Part shown: positions 8,391-16,263 of the stretch, piece after piece
Layout: each line of letters opens with the position of its first letter
Numbering within the stretch: position 1 is the first letter of the stretch
NCBI GenBank assembly: GCA_902763505.1
Contig: CACWSO010000002.1
Span: 110,712-165,044 of the forward strand
DNA: 54,333 nucleotides
Reading direction: 5' to 3'
Origin: an uncultured Eubacteriales bacterium
Lineage (GTDB): Bacteria; Bacillota; Clostridia; Peptostreptococcales; Anaerovoracaceae
Notes under the pieces: generated by a model
Told to the model about the DNA's origin: nothing
What the model saw: only the letters and a program-made list of their open reading frames with translations
Database searches by the model: none
Translations under genes and position numbers: made by a program

Positions 8391-9506
8391 ATGAAAAAAT
8401 TGGGGTTTATCGTAAATCCCTTCGCTGGTATCGGAGGGAGTGTTGCTCTTAAAGGGAGTGATGGAGATGAAATAGTAGAAAAAGCACTGGCTCTTGGTGC
8501 TGTGCAGAAAGCTCCAACGAGAGCCGTGCAGGCTTTGGAAGAACTGAAGCCATATAAAGACAGTTTCGTTTTCATAACATGCCATGGTGATATGGGCGAG
8601 AATGAAGCTGTTGCAGCAGGGTTTGATCCTCAAATTATCGGAGATGAACTAGGAGAGAGAACGAAAGCACAAGACACATGCAACGCAGCTTTGAAAATGG
8701 AAGAAGAGAATGTTGATCTTATTCTATTCGCAGGAGGCGACGGGACAGCAAGAGATATTTATGACACGATTGGAACAAGGATTCCGGTTGTCGGAATCCC
8801 GGCTGGAACGAAAATGCACTCTGCAATCTATGCGTCCTCTCCAAAAGCAGCGGGAAGTCTTTGTGCAATGTATCTGAATGATATCGTGAAGAGAACAACA
8901 GAGCTGGAGGTCATGGATATTGATGAAGATGCGTTCAGAAAAGGGAAGGTAATAGCGAAGCTATATGGAGCTCTAAAAGTACCAAATGAACCTAACCTGA
9001 CGCAGGGCATGAAGAGTGGTGGACACGCATCCGATGACAGCGCATATCTGGATGGGATCAGTGATTACGTTGTTGATGACATGAAAGAAGATACTCTGTA
9101 TATCATCGGCTCGGGAACAACCTGCCAACCAGTCATGGACAAACTGGGTCTTGAAAATACGCTGCTGGGTGTAGACGTTGTTCAGAACAAGAGGCTGTTA
9201 GCGAAAGATGTGACAGAGAATCAGCTTAAGGAAATCGTTAAAGACAAAAAAGCGATTATATATGTTACGCCGATTGGAGGACAGGGATACATCTTTGGTC
9301 GTGGCAATCAGCAGCTGAGCGGCGAGGTCATCAGGATGGTCGGAACCGATAATGTTCGTATTATCGCGACGCCTTCAAAAATCAACTCCCTTCCGAAGCA
9401 TCAGTTAAGGGTAGATACCGGTGATGTTGAGGTAGACGAAATGTTAAAAGGCCCGAAACGGGTTATCTGCAATAGAGCAGAAATATCGATTCTTGATATT
9501 GTATAG
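8391..9506 (+). CDS. ATP-NAD kinase-like protein (AcoX/COG3199 type)
   Basis: The 371-aa protein starts with GFIVNPFAGIGGSVALKG and contains LILFAGGDGTARDI (about residues 110-124). GGDGT is the nucleotide-binding motif of the NAD/diacylglycerol-kinase superfamily. The length and the N-terminal IVNP.AG.GG segment match the AcoX-like branch, which is often found inside catabolic operons and whose reaction is not well established. It follows the gcvPB-like stop by 1 bp, so it is surely co-transcribed. It could phosphorylate NAD or a pathway intermediate. The true NAD kinase of the cell is likely elsewhere. Confidence 0.8.
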   Translation: MKKLGFIVNPFAGIGGSVALKGSDGDEIVEKALALGAVQKAPTRAVQALEELKPYKDSFVFITCHGDMGENEAVAAGFDPQIIGDELGERTKAQDTCNAALKMEEENVDLILFAGGDGTARDIYDTIGTRIPVVGIPAGTKMHSAIYASSPKAAGSLCAMYLNDIVKRTTELEVMDIDEDAFRKGKVIAKLYGALKVPNEPNLTQGMKSGGHASDDSAYLDGISDYVVDDMKEDTLYIIGSGTTCQPVMDKLGLENTLLGVDVVQNKRLLAKDVTENQLKEIVKDKKAIIYVTPIGGQGYIFGRGNQQLSGEVIRMVGTDNVRIIATPSKINSLPKHQLRVDTGDVEVDEMLKGPKRVICNRAEISILDIV

Positions 9507-9544
9507 AAATAATTATTTGTAAATTTATAAGAAAGGAGAAAGAC

Positions 9545-10909
9545 ATGGAAAGCGAAAGACTTAGCTCCAATCATGGTGAAGGTTCGTTTAAGCGAGTCTT
9601 AGGGTTCTGGCCGCTTGTATTCTTCGGATTCATCGCCATGTCACCTACCGCAGGTGCTACGTACTATCCAGATACGCAGACCACATCGAATGGCTACAGC
9701 TGGATAGGATATGTCATTGCGTCGGTATTGATTGTGTTAACGGTATTATCCTATCAGATCATGGTTAAGAAAAAACCAAGCGCAGGATCAGCGTATGCAT
9801 ATTCAACAGTAGGTCTTGGACCAAAGGCAGGCTTTATGGTTGGATGGACACTGCTCATTGACTATGCACTGACACCAATGTTTGTTCTGGCCATCGCAGG
9901 AATGTACCTGAATGCTATCTTCCCAGGAATTCCAATTCCTGGCTGGATCATCATAATCGGCATAATGGTAACAGTACTTTCCGTTGTAGGCGTAAAAATC
10001 GGCGTACTCGTAGAGAATGCATTGGGCATATTCCTTATTATATTCATGATTGTATTCATGGGTGCAGGATTATTCGCCATCATCCACAATCAGGATCAAT
10101 CAGCATTCAGACCAGAAGTATTCTATGATAGCCAGCAGATTTCCTGGAATGGAACGCTGCAAGCTGCATCCCTCGGCATTTTGTCCTTTGTAGGATTTGA
10201 TGCTATCAGTACTCTTGCAGAGGAGACAAAACTTTCGGTAAAGAAATTCACGCATACCTTGATGGTAGCGGCACTATTGCAGGCCTTCTGCCTGATTGTC
10301 TCAGTATATATCATGGCAGCCGCAAAGGATTGGACGACGATTCCAGAAGAGAACTTTGATACTTCTTATCTGTATCTGTTAGGTGAGTGGACGAACTCAA
10401 CAGTTGCAGACGTTCTGGTAGTTATTAAGGAACTCGGTATCGTAGCACTGATTGTAGCATTCGTTACAGCATCCAGCCGTGTTCTCTACTCAATGGGTCG
10501 TTCGGAAGCAATTCCTAAGGGCGTATTCGGACATCTGAGTGTTAAGTTCGGTACACCAACCTGGGGCGCTCTGATAGTTTGCATCATCGCAATCCTCGGC
10601 GCACTGTTCCTTGATTGGACATTCATCGCAGCAATCGTATCCTTCGGCGCATGTATCGGATTCATTGGTGTTAACCTCTCGGTATTCGTACAGTGCTGGA
10701 TCAAAGAGAAAGACCACAAGGTATTCAGACATCTTATTGCACCGCTGTTCGCAGCAATAGCAATATTCTATGTACTCTGTCACCAGAGCACTGCATGCCT
10801 GATCGTCGGTGTTGCATGGATGATTATCGGTGCAATCGTGCTGGTCGTAAGATACAAGACGAAGCCGACATTCAAGGAAGCTCTTGATAATGGAACGCTG
10901 GAGATGTAG
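9545..10909 (+). CDS. APC-superfamily amino-acid permease
   Basis: The protein is 454 aa with about 12 hydrophobic segments. Early motifs fit amino acid-polyamine-organocation transporters: GFIAMSPTAGATYYPDTQT in helix 1, then PSAGSAYAYSTVGLGPKAGFMVGW around helix 3. AGAAAGGAG precedes the start. It lies between the GcvP/AcoX-like genes and the class V aminotransferase, so it is the likely importer of this pathway's amino compound. A perfect 15-bp hairpin follows its stop. Confidence 0.87.
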   Translation: MESERLSSNHGEGSFKRVLGFWPLVFFGFIAMSPTAGATYYPDTQTTSNGYSWIGYVIASVLIVLTVLSYQIMVKKKPSAGSAYAYSTVGLGPKAGFMVGWTLLIDYALTPMFVLAIAGMYLNAIFPGIPIPGWIIIIGIMVTVLSVVGVKIGVLVENALGIFLIIFMIVFMGAGLFAIIHNQDQSAFRPEVFYDSQQISWNGTLQAASLGILSFVGFDAISTLAEETKLSVKKFTHTLMVAALLQAFCLIVSVYIMAAAKDWTTIPEENFDTSYLYLLGEWTNSTVADVLVVIKELGIVALIVAFVTASSRVLYSMGRSEAIPKGVFGHLSVKFGTPTWGALIVCIIAILGALFLDWTFIAAIVSFGACIGFIGVNLSVFVQCWIKEKDHKVFRHLIAPLFAAIAIFYVLCHQSTACLIVGVAWMIIGAIVLVVRYKTKPTFKEALDNGTLEM

Positions 10910-10953
10910 TAAAACGTTGATAATCGAGAAATAGTTACCGTAAGATAACAAGA

Positions 10954-10995
10954 CAGTTGGCTCCAGAACAGCAAAGCATCTTCTGGAGCCAACTG
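10954..10995 (+). repeat. Perfect 15-bp inverted repeat after the amino-acid permease
   Basis: CAGTTGGCTCCAGAA (10954-10968) pairs without mismatch to TTCTGGAGCCAACTG (10981-10995) around a 12-nt loop. No U-run follows, so it is not a standard intrinsic terminator. Its intercistronic position suggests mRNA processing, 3'-end protection of the upstream message, or a partial stop that sets the ratio of permease to downstream enzymes. A similar structure follows the other permease at 21010-21047. Confidence 0.85.
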
Positions 10996-11026
10996 CTTAG
11001 AGAAGGCAGAAGAGAAGATAGATGAT

Positions 11027-12178
11027 ATGAAAAGAGGTATTGAATTGATCAATTGCATGAATCCGCGCACGCTTCCTCAGATTACGCAGTGCGGCGGGCC
11101 AAATCCAGTACCGGAGAGGGTTTTGCAGGCTTTATCCAAGCAGACACTGTATCATTACGATCCGGTATTCCTGAAGATTTATGAAGACACAACTGAAAAA
11201 ATCAAGCAACTGTTTCGTACAAATAATGATGTGATCATGATGCATGGAGAAGCAGTGCTCGGGCTGGAAGCTGCAGCTGCCAGTCTTGTTGCACCAGGAG
11301 ACTTGTGCCTTAACCTTGTGTCAGGACCTTTCGGGAAAGGCTATTCCAGACATCTGAAACACGCTGGTGGAAGAGTAATAGAAATTGAAGTGCCATTTAA
11401 CGAATCGATCACAACGCAGCAGGTTGCGAAAGCCTTTGATGAGCATCCCGATATAGCTGTGGTATCCATGGTGCATTCAGAGACACCAGCCGGGACTCTG
11501 AATCCCATTGAGACAATCTGTCCTGTCGCGAAAGCGCATGGCGCAGTAACGATAGTCGATGCAGTTTCCTCCGCAGGGGGAATGGATGTATGTCCTGATT
11601 GGGGAATTGATATCTGCATCACAAGTCCGCAGAAATGTATTTCCGGGACACCGGGGACAGCCGTTGCGGTTGTTAGTAAAGATGCTTGGAAAAAGATGCT
11701 CGATAGAGAAGAGCCATTTAGAGGATCAATATTGAGTATGCTTGATATGAAAGAACGTTGGTTGGAAGGCGGAAGATTTCCATATACGCCATCTGTCAAT
11801 CAAGTATATGCGCTGAATGAAGCAGTTACACTGATTTTAGAAGAAGGACTGGATCATGTTTTTGCGCGGCATGAGCGAGTGGCGAATTATTGCAGAGCAG
11901 AGATCCGGGCGATGGGCTTGGAACTTTGGCCTGTTTCCGATGAAATCATGTCAACTTGTGTAACTGCGATTACAATTCCTGAAGGCATTACAGATGAGCA
12001 GCTTCGCGGGTGGATGAGAGAAAAATACAAAGTGATGATTTCAGGAAGCCATGGGGAATTATCCGGCAAACTCGTGCGGATTGGGCACATGGGGAATACA
12101 GCGACAGAAACGAGAGTGATGGTTGCAATTGATGCGTTGAAGAAAACACTGAAAGATATTGGAAAGGAGGAACAGTGA
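11027..12178 (+). CDS. Class V (fold type I) aminotransferase, pyridoxamine-pyruvate transaminase-like
   Basis: The 383-aa protein shows the alanine-glyoxylate/serine-glyoxylate aminotransferase fold: HGEAVLGLEAAAASLVAPGD near residue 73, VDAVSSAGGMD with D178 for the pyridine nitrogen, and SPQKCISG with the predicted PLP lysine at K203. The YHYDPVF..IYED segment, the HGEAVLGLEAAAASL block and IEVPFNESI match my memory of the pyridoxamine-pyruvate transaminase subfamily more closely than AGXT/SGAT. No strong Shine-Dalgarno precedes 11027; a start at 11057 (MNPRTLPQIT) is possible. It sits between a permease and an alpha/beta hydrolase, and its stop overlaps the next gene's ribosome binding region. 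Pyridoxamine may not be its natural amino donor. Confidence 0.72.
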   Translation: MKRGIELINCMNPRTLPQITQCGGPNPVPERVLQALSKQTLYHYDPVFLKIYEDTTEKIKQLFRTNNDVIMMHGEAVLGLEAAAASLVAPGDLCLNLVSGPFGKGYSRHLKHAGGRVIEIEVPFNESITTQQVAKAFDEHPDIAVVSMVHSETPAGTLNPIETICPVAKAHGAVTIVDAVSSAGGMDVCPDWGIDICITSPQKCISGTPGTAVAVVSKDAWKKMLDREEPFRGSILSMLDMKERWLEGGRFPYTPSVNQVYALNEAVTLILEEGLDHVFARHERVANYCRAEIRAMGLELWPVSDEIMSTCVTAITIPEGITDEQLRGWMREKYKVMISGSHGELSGKLVRIGHMGNTATETRVMVAIDALKKTLKDIGKEEQ

Positions 12179-12179
12179 T

Positions 12180-13070
12180 ATGGCAAAAATCACAGAAGGG
12201 TTCATGCCTTTTCATGGTTATCAGACATATTATCGAATTGTCGGGGAACAAATAGATGCGAAGAAGCCGCTGCTGACAATCCACGGAGGTCCCGGTTCTC
12301 AGCATGACTACCTAGAGTCATTGGATGACATAGCAGAAGAGTATGGGCGTCAGGTCATTTACTATGACCAGATCGGATGTGGCAAATCACTTCTGCCAAT
12401 ATCCTGTCCGGACATGTGGTGCGAAGAGCTGTTCATGGAAGAATTGATTGAACTGAGAAAGCACTTAGGCTTGGATGAGTGTCATATACTCGGGCAGTCA
12501 TGGGGAGGGATGCTTTTGATGAAGTATGCCCTTACGCAGCCGGAAGGTGTAGATAGTATGATAGTGGCAAGTTCACCTGCTGATATTTCACTGTGGTGTG
12601 ATGAGGCGATACGACTCATGGATTATATGCCGACAGAATATGCAGATGTCCTCAAAAGATGTATGGAGACAGGGGATTATTCAGGAGAAGAATTCGAAAA
12701 AGCTTATGCGGAGTACTATTCAAGATTCGTATATGCGCAAAAGGGAGAGAAACCAGAGTATTTGAGAAGACCGAAAGCTGGACCGCAGCCGAATGAGGTA
12801 TACCTCACCATGCAGGGACACGGTGAGTTTGAAGTTACCGGTAAGATGAAGACGTACAATGTAGTTGATCGGCTGCATGAAATAACAATCCCAACTCTTG
12901 TAACATCAGGTCTGATGGATGAATGTACCCCGCTGATTGCAAAACAGGTGGCAGATGGAATACCAGGAGCAAAGTGGAGTCTATTCCGTTATAGTGCACA
13001 TTTGGTACATGCAGAAGAACCTGTTTTGTATAACAAAACTGTTGAAGAGTTTCTTGAAGAACATGAGTAA
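12180..13070 (+). CDS. Alpha/beta hydrolase, prolyl-aminopeptidase-like
   Basis: I chose the ATG at 12180, 9 nt after AAAGGAGG; an upstream in-frame start at 12159 would lie inside that ribosome binding site. The 296-aa protein has HGGPGS (oxyanion loop, about residue 37), GQSWGG with the nucleophilic Ser, a late GLMDE with the acid, and SAHLVHAEEP with the His. This set and the HGGPG motif place it in the proline iminopeptidase branch (peptidase family S33). Such enzymes release N-terminal proline, but many members hydrolyse other amides, esters or lactones. It is co-transcribed with the aminotransferase and a dicarboxylate-type transporter. Confidence 0.82.
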   Translation: MAKITEGFMPFHGYQTYYRIVGEQIDAKKPLLTIHGGPGSQHDYLESLDDIAEEYGRQVIYYDQIGCGKSLLPISCPDMWCEELFMEELIELRKHLGLDECHILGQSWGGMLLMKYALTQPEGVDSMIVASSPADISLWCDEAIRLMDYMPTEYADVLKRCMETGDYSGEEFEKAYAEYYSRFVYAQKGEKPEYLRRPKAGPQPNEVYLTMQGHGEFEVTGKMKTYNVVDRLHEITIPTLVTSGLMDECTPLIAKQVADGIPGAKWSLFRYSAHLVHAEEPVLYNKTVEEFLEEHE

Positions 13071-13089
13071 CTGTTAGGAGCACAGAGGA

Positions 13090-14373
13090 ATGGGACAGAT
13101 TATTGTAGCAACCGTGATAACAGGTATTGTTCTAGTTCTGTTTGTGACACAGGCAATTCCACTTTCGATCACATCTGTGTTTGGTGCGTTGGCGATGGCT
13201 TTCGCAGGAATCATTGAATTTTCTGATGCGTTGGCTGGATTCAGTTCCGATGCAGTTATGCTGACGATTGGTGCGATTATTATGGGAAGCGCACTGACTG
13301 AATGCGGGGTGACGGAGTTGATTGGTCATTCACTACTCAAGATTCCTAAAGTTGGGCAGAGTGAAAGAGCTTTCTTACTGGTTGTTCTGATTACATGTGC
13401 AACCCTGTCCGCGTTCTTGAGTAATGTGGCCTGTGTAGCCATGTTCTTGCCGCTTGTTGCAGCAACAGCACGGCTGTCAGAAGGAAGAATAACAAAAAAG
13501 AATACTTATATGGCAATCGGCATGTCTGCCTTGGTTGGAGGATGTTGTACATTGGTTGGTTCAACGCCTCAGTTGATAGCACAGGGAATACTGCAGGCTA
13601 CAGAAGGTTGTGAACAAATGACTTTCTTTGAACTCACAAAGGGTGGCGTGTTGGCAGTCATAATGGTCATAGCATATTTCACAACGATTGGTTACAACTT
13701 TGAGAAGAAAGTGTTCACATTTGACGAAGTTCCGGATGAATTTGAAGAGGATACGGAATTTGATATGTCAACGATCAATAAACCGAAAGCCATTTTGGCC
13801 TCTTCCATTTTTGTTACATGTATCATCCTCTTTGTAGCAGGAGTAGGAACAGTTGGTGGTGTTGGAATGGCTGGAGGATGCCTTTGTATTGCGACAAGAT
13901 GCATTTCCGAGAAAAGAGCATTTATGACGATGGATTGGCGTGCGGTCGCTATTTTAGGCGGAACACTGGGAATCGCGAAAGGGTTGAATGCCAGCGGTGC
14001 AATACAGTTGGTAGCCGAAAAGACATTGGATCTATTTGGTGGAGAGAGTGCAAATCCGTTTATTCTCTGCTTCGCAATATATGTATTAAGCACCGTACTT
14101 GGAAACATCGTCTCACATACGGCGACGTCCGCGATATTATGTCCGCTTGGGATTGCATTGGCACTGGCGTTAGAAGTAAATCCAATCACTTTTGTTGTGG
14201 CGATTATAATAGGGTGTAATGCAACGTTTGTTACACCAACAGCTACGACACCGGTAACGATGACACTAGTAGGTGGTTATCGCTTTATGGATTATGTTAA
14301 AGTAGGGACACCGCTCAATATTGTGGTAATGATTGTTGTCGGACTGATGATACCTGTACTTTACGGTTTTTAA
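13090..14373 (+). CDS. DASS/SLC13-type anion:Na+ symporter family permease
   Basis: This is a 427-aa protein with about 11-12 hydrophobic segments. It contains the two inverted-repeat signatures of the divalent anion:sodium symporter superfamily: SNVACVAMFLPLV in the first half and NATFVTPTATTPVTMT followed by FMDYVKVGTPLNIV in the second. AGGAG ends 7 nt before the start. Substrates in the family are di- or tricarboxylates, sulfate or related anions. In this cluster it could import a substrate or export an acidic end product. Confidence 0.85.
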   Translation: MGQIIVATVITGIVLVLFVTQAIPLSITSVFGALAMAFAGIIEFSDALAGFSSDAVMLTIGAIIMGSALTECGVTELIGHSLLKIPKVGQSERAFLLVVLITCATLSAFLSNVACVAMFLPLVAATARLSEGRITKKNTYMAIGMSALVGGCCTLVGSTPQLIAQGILQATEGCEQMTFFELTKGGVLAVIMVIAYFTTIGYNFEKKVFTFDEVPDEFEEDTEFDMSTINKPKAILASSIFVTCIILFVAGVGTVGGVGMAGGCLCIATRCISEKRAFMTMDWRAVAILGGTLGIAKGLNASGAIQLVAEKTLDLFGGESANPFILCFAIYVLSTVLGNIVSHTATSAILCPLGIALALALEVNPITFVVAIIIGCNATFVTPTATTPVTMTLVGGYRFMDYVKVGTPLNIVVMIVVGLMIPVLYGF

Positions 14374-14416
14374 TTGATTTATTTGTCGATACATTTTAGT
14401 TATCGATGGCTGAAGA

Positions 14417-15370
14417 ATGAAAGCAGGAAAATTGAATGAAAAAGGGCTCGCGCATATTCTCATGGCTTTGCTCTTCATTGCCTGGGGTTTTGACTACGTG
14501 CCGGCGAAGTGGGCATTGGAACTGTTGACGCCAAGCTGTCTCATGTTCTTCAAGTTCGCAGTCGGCGCCCTTTTTGTTATATTGATTCGGCTTGTGCTAA
14601 AGAAAAAAGGATTCATCAGAAAGAAGGACATCCCGGTTTTTATCGTATGCGCGCTCGTCGGTCAAATCGGCTACTTTGAGTGCGAGTACAATGCGATGAA
14701 CCTGATGCCTGTCGCACTGATCACGATTGTGCTCGCCTTCACGCCAACCGTTTCAATCATCATCGAAAGGATACTGTACAAGCGCCACGCAAACGGTAAA
14801 ATCTATATTGGTATAGCCGGATGTCTGGTCGGGATTGCGCTTGTCGTTGGTGCGGATCTGAGCATTCTGACACAAGGCAGGGGAGCCGGTTATCTGCTGG
14901 CCTTCGGAGCCGTTTTGTGCTGGAACATCTACAACTTCATTACGGCAGGACTGAAAGGGTATGACAGCCTGACGCTGTCCATGAACCAACTGATTTGCGC
15001 CTCGCTGATGCTCATACCTTCAGCGGTTTATTCCATGCCTGCCACCAGTGAGTTTTCTCCGTTGGTTGTCTTCGGAATTCTATGGATCGGCATCGTCGAC
15101 AGCGGATTAGGATATCTGATCATCGTCTATGGGCTTAAGAAACTTGGCCCAACCACAAATGCCGTCTATTCCAACTTCCAACCAGTTACCGCCGCATTCT
15201 TCGGCGCCTTATTGCTTGGAGAGACGATTACCTGGTTGCAGATTATCGGTGGAATCATCGTCATCGCCGCAGGGTTTATCGTGATTTGGGAGAAAGGCAA
15301 GATTGATGCGTCGTATGCAGATCGGAATGAAACAAATCATGATGAGGTAGAAGAAAAAGAAGAGAATTAG
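14417..15370 (+). CDS. EamA/DMT-superfamily transporter
   Basis: The 317-aa protein has ten predicted membrane segments arranged as two EamA repeats: one starts with FIAWGFDYVPAKWALELL, and the second with YLLAFGAVLCWNIYNFITAG and ends with NFQPVTAAFFGALLLGE. These are typical drug/metabolite exporters of amino acids or related metabolites. The C-terminus is a charged tail. The 43-bp gap to the DASS gene has no terminator, so read-through is possible. The gene looks richer in GC at third positions than the genes before it, hinting at a separate history. The ribosome binding site is weak. A strong terminator follows. Confidence 0.85.
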   Translation: MKAGKLNEKGLAHILMALLFIAWGFDYVPAKWALELLTPSCLMFFKFAVGALFVILIRLVLKKKGFIRKKDIPVFIVCALVGQIGYFECEYNAMNLMPVALITIVLAFTPTVSIIIERILYKRHANGKIYIGIAGCLVGIALVVGADLSILTQGRGAGYLLAFGAVLCWNIYNFITAGLKGYDSLTLSMNQLICASLMLIPSAVYSMPATSEFSPLVVFGILWIGIVDSGLGYLIIVYGLKKLGPTTNAVYSNFQPVTAAFFGALLLGETITWLQIIGGIIVIAAGFIVIWEKGKIDASYADRNETNHDEVEEKEEN

Positions 15371-15408
15371 GGTTTCAAGTCCATTTGAAAGAGAAACCGC
15401 CTTTCAGG

Positions 15409-15436
15409 AAAAGCGCCCACTGATGTGGGCGCTTTT
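15409..15436 (+). terminator. Rho-independent terminator
   Basis: AAAAGCGCCCAC and GTGGGCGCTTTT pair perfectly around TGAT. It follows the EamA gene by 39 bp and ends the long gcvP-like transcription unit, if that runs through to here. Confidence 0.92.
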
Positions 15437-15608
15437 GCCTGCCTTTGCATTTCTGTGTTCAAATGTTTATTTTTTGTACAAGAGTAAAAGGTGGTTAGGA
15501 CAAATAGTATGCTTGTAAGTTATAATTACCAAAATGATGATTATACATATCATGCATATCTTAGTATTTAGGTAATTGTGGTAACAGAATATTTAGAGGA
15601 GGGCTTAA

Positions 15609-15956
15609 ATGAAAAAGGACATTAAAAAATGGTTTAGTTTAATACTAATAACCACATTATTCTGTTTTGGTACAGTATTTATAACTGGATGTGGGGATGA
15701 CTATGACGATTCTGATTATGAGGATAGCTACGATTCTTATGATAGCTATGATGATAGTTATGATTCCGGTTATGACAGTTACGATTCTTATGATAGCTAT
15801 GATTCTGGCTATGACTCCGATTATGATGATTGGGATACAGATGACAATGGAGTTGCAGGGTGGCAAGATGTAGACACTGACGATGATGGAAATGTTTCAG
15901 ATGAAGAGTTTAACGACTATCTGAATGATTGGGAGCAAGAGCTAGATAATTATTAA
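15609..15956 (+). CDS. Asp/Ser/Tyr-repeat lipoprotein with two EF-hand-like loops
   Basis: This 115-aa protein begins with a lipoprotein signal (KKW, hydrophobic core, lipobox ITGC with Cys28). The mature part is built from repeats of DSYDSYD/DSGYDS type and is extremely acidic. It ends in two calcium-loop-like segments: DTDDNGVAGWQD and DTDDDGNVSDEE. The second matches the canonical EF-hand pattern D-x-D-x-D-G-x-V-S-x-x-E. AGAGGAGGG precedes the ATG, and its own terminator follows. I do not recognise a named family. It is probably an anchored surface protein that may bind Ca2+ or other cations. Confidence 0.8.
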   Translation: MKKDIKKWFSLILITTLFCFGTVFITGCGDDYDDSDYEDSYDSYDSYDDSYDSGYDSYDSYDSYDSGYDSDYDDWDTDDNGVAGWQDVDTDDDGNVSDEEFNDYLNDWEQELDNY

Positions 15957-15995
15957 AATAGCAAAATGATTAAACAATAATATACACACAAAAGG

Positions 15996-16023
15996 CCGAG
16001 AACGTTGCTCTCGGTTTTTTTCT
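15996..16023 (+). terminator. Rho-independent terminator
   Basis: CCGAGA and TCTCGG pair around a 7-nt loop and are followed by seven Ts. It lies 40 bp after the acidic lipoprotein gene. Confidence 0.88.
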
Positions 16024-16125
16024 TCTCTAATTATTATGTAGATGATCTTTATAGTCCTGATTTTGTTGCCTTTGAATATGCGCCATAATCAGTCCGAGGA
16101 TGATGCGTTGTGCCTGCGCAAAAAT

Positions 16126-16186
16126 GATAGTACTGTGATACTATCCATATAAGATAGAGCTTGTTCAACAGGCTCTGTCTTATATG
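16126..16186 (+). promoter_or_regulatory. Two adjacent hairpins upstream of PRPP synthetase
   Basis: The first hairpin is GATAGTA (16126-16132) with TACTATC (16139-16145). Immediately after it, CATATAAGATAGAGCTTGTT pairs with AACAGGCTCTGTCTTATATG (16146-16186), about 20 bp with only two G-U pairs and a tiny centre. A TATAAT lies at 16188-16193 but lacks a well-placed -35. The stem may be a leader structure, a protein operator around the promoter, or the end of an unseen transcript. I recognise no known riboswitch family in it. The rest of the 307-bp gap after the lipoprotein gene shows nothing else. Confidence 0.5.
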
Positions 16187-16263
16187 TTATAATCACGAAA
16201 GGGAGCGTAGGAATAGAGTGACAGATATGACAGGGACAGTATGACTAAAAGAGGAGAATGCCA

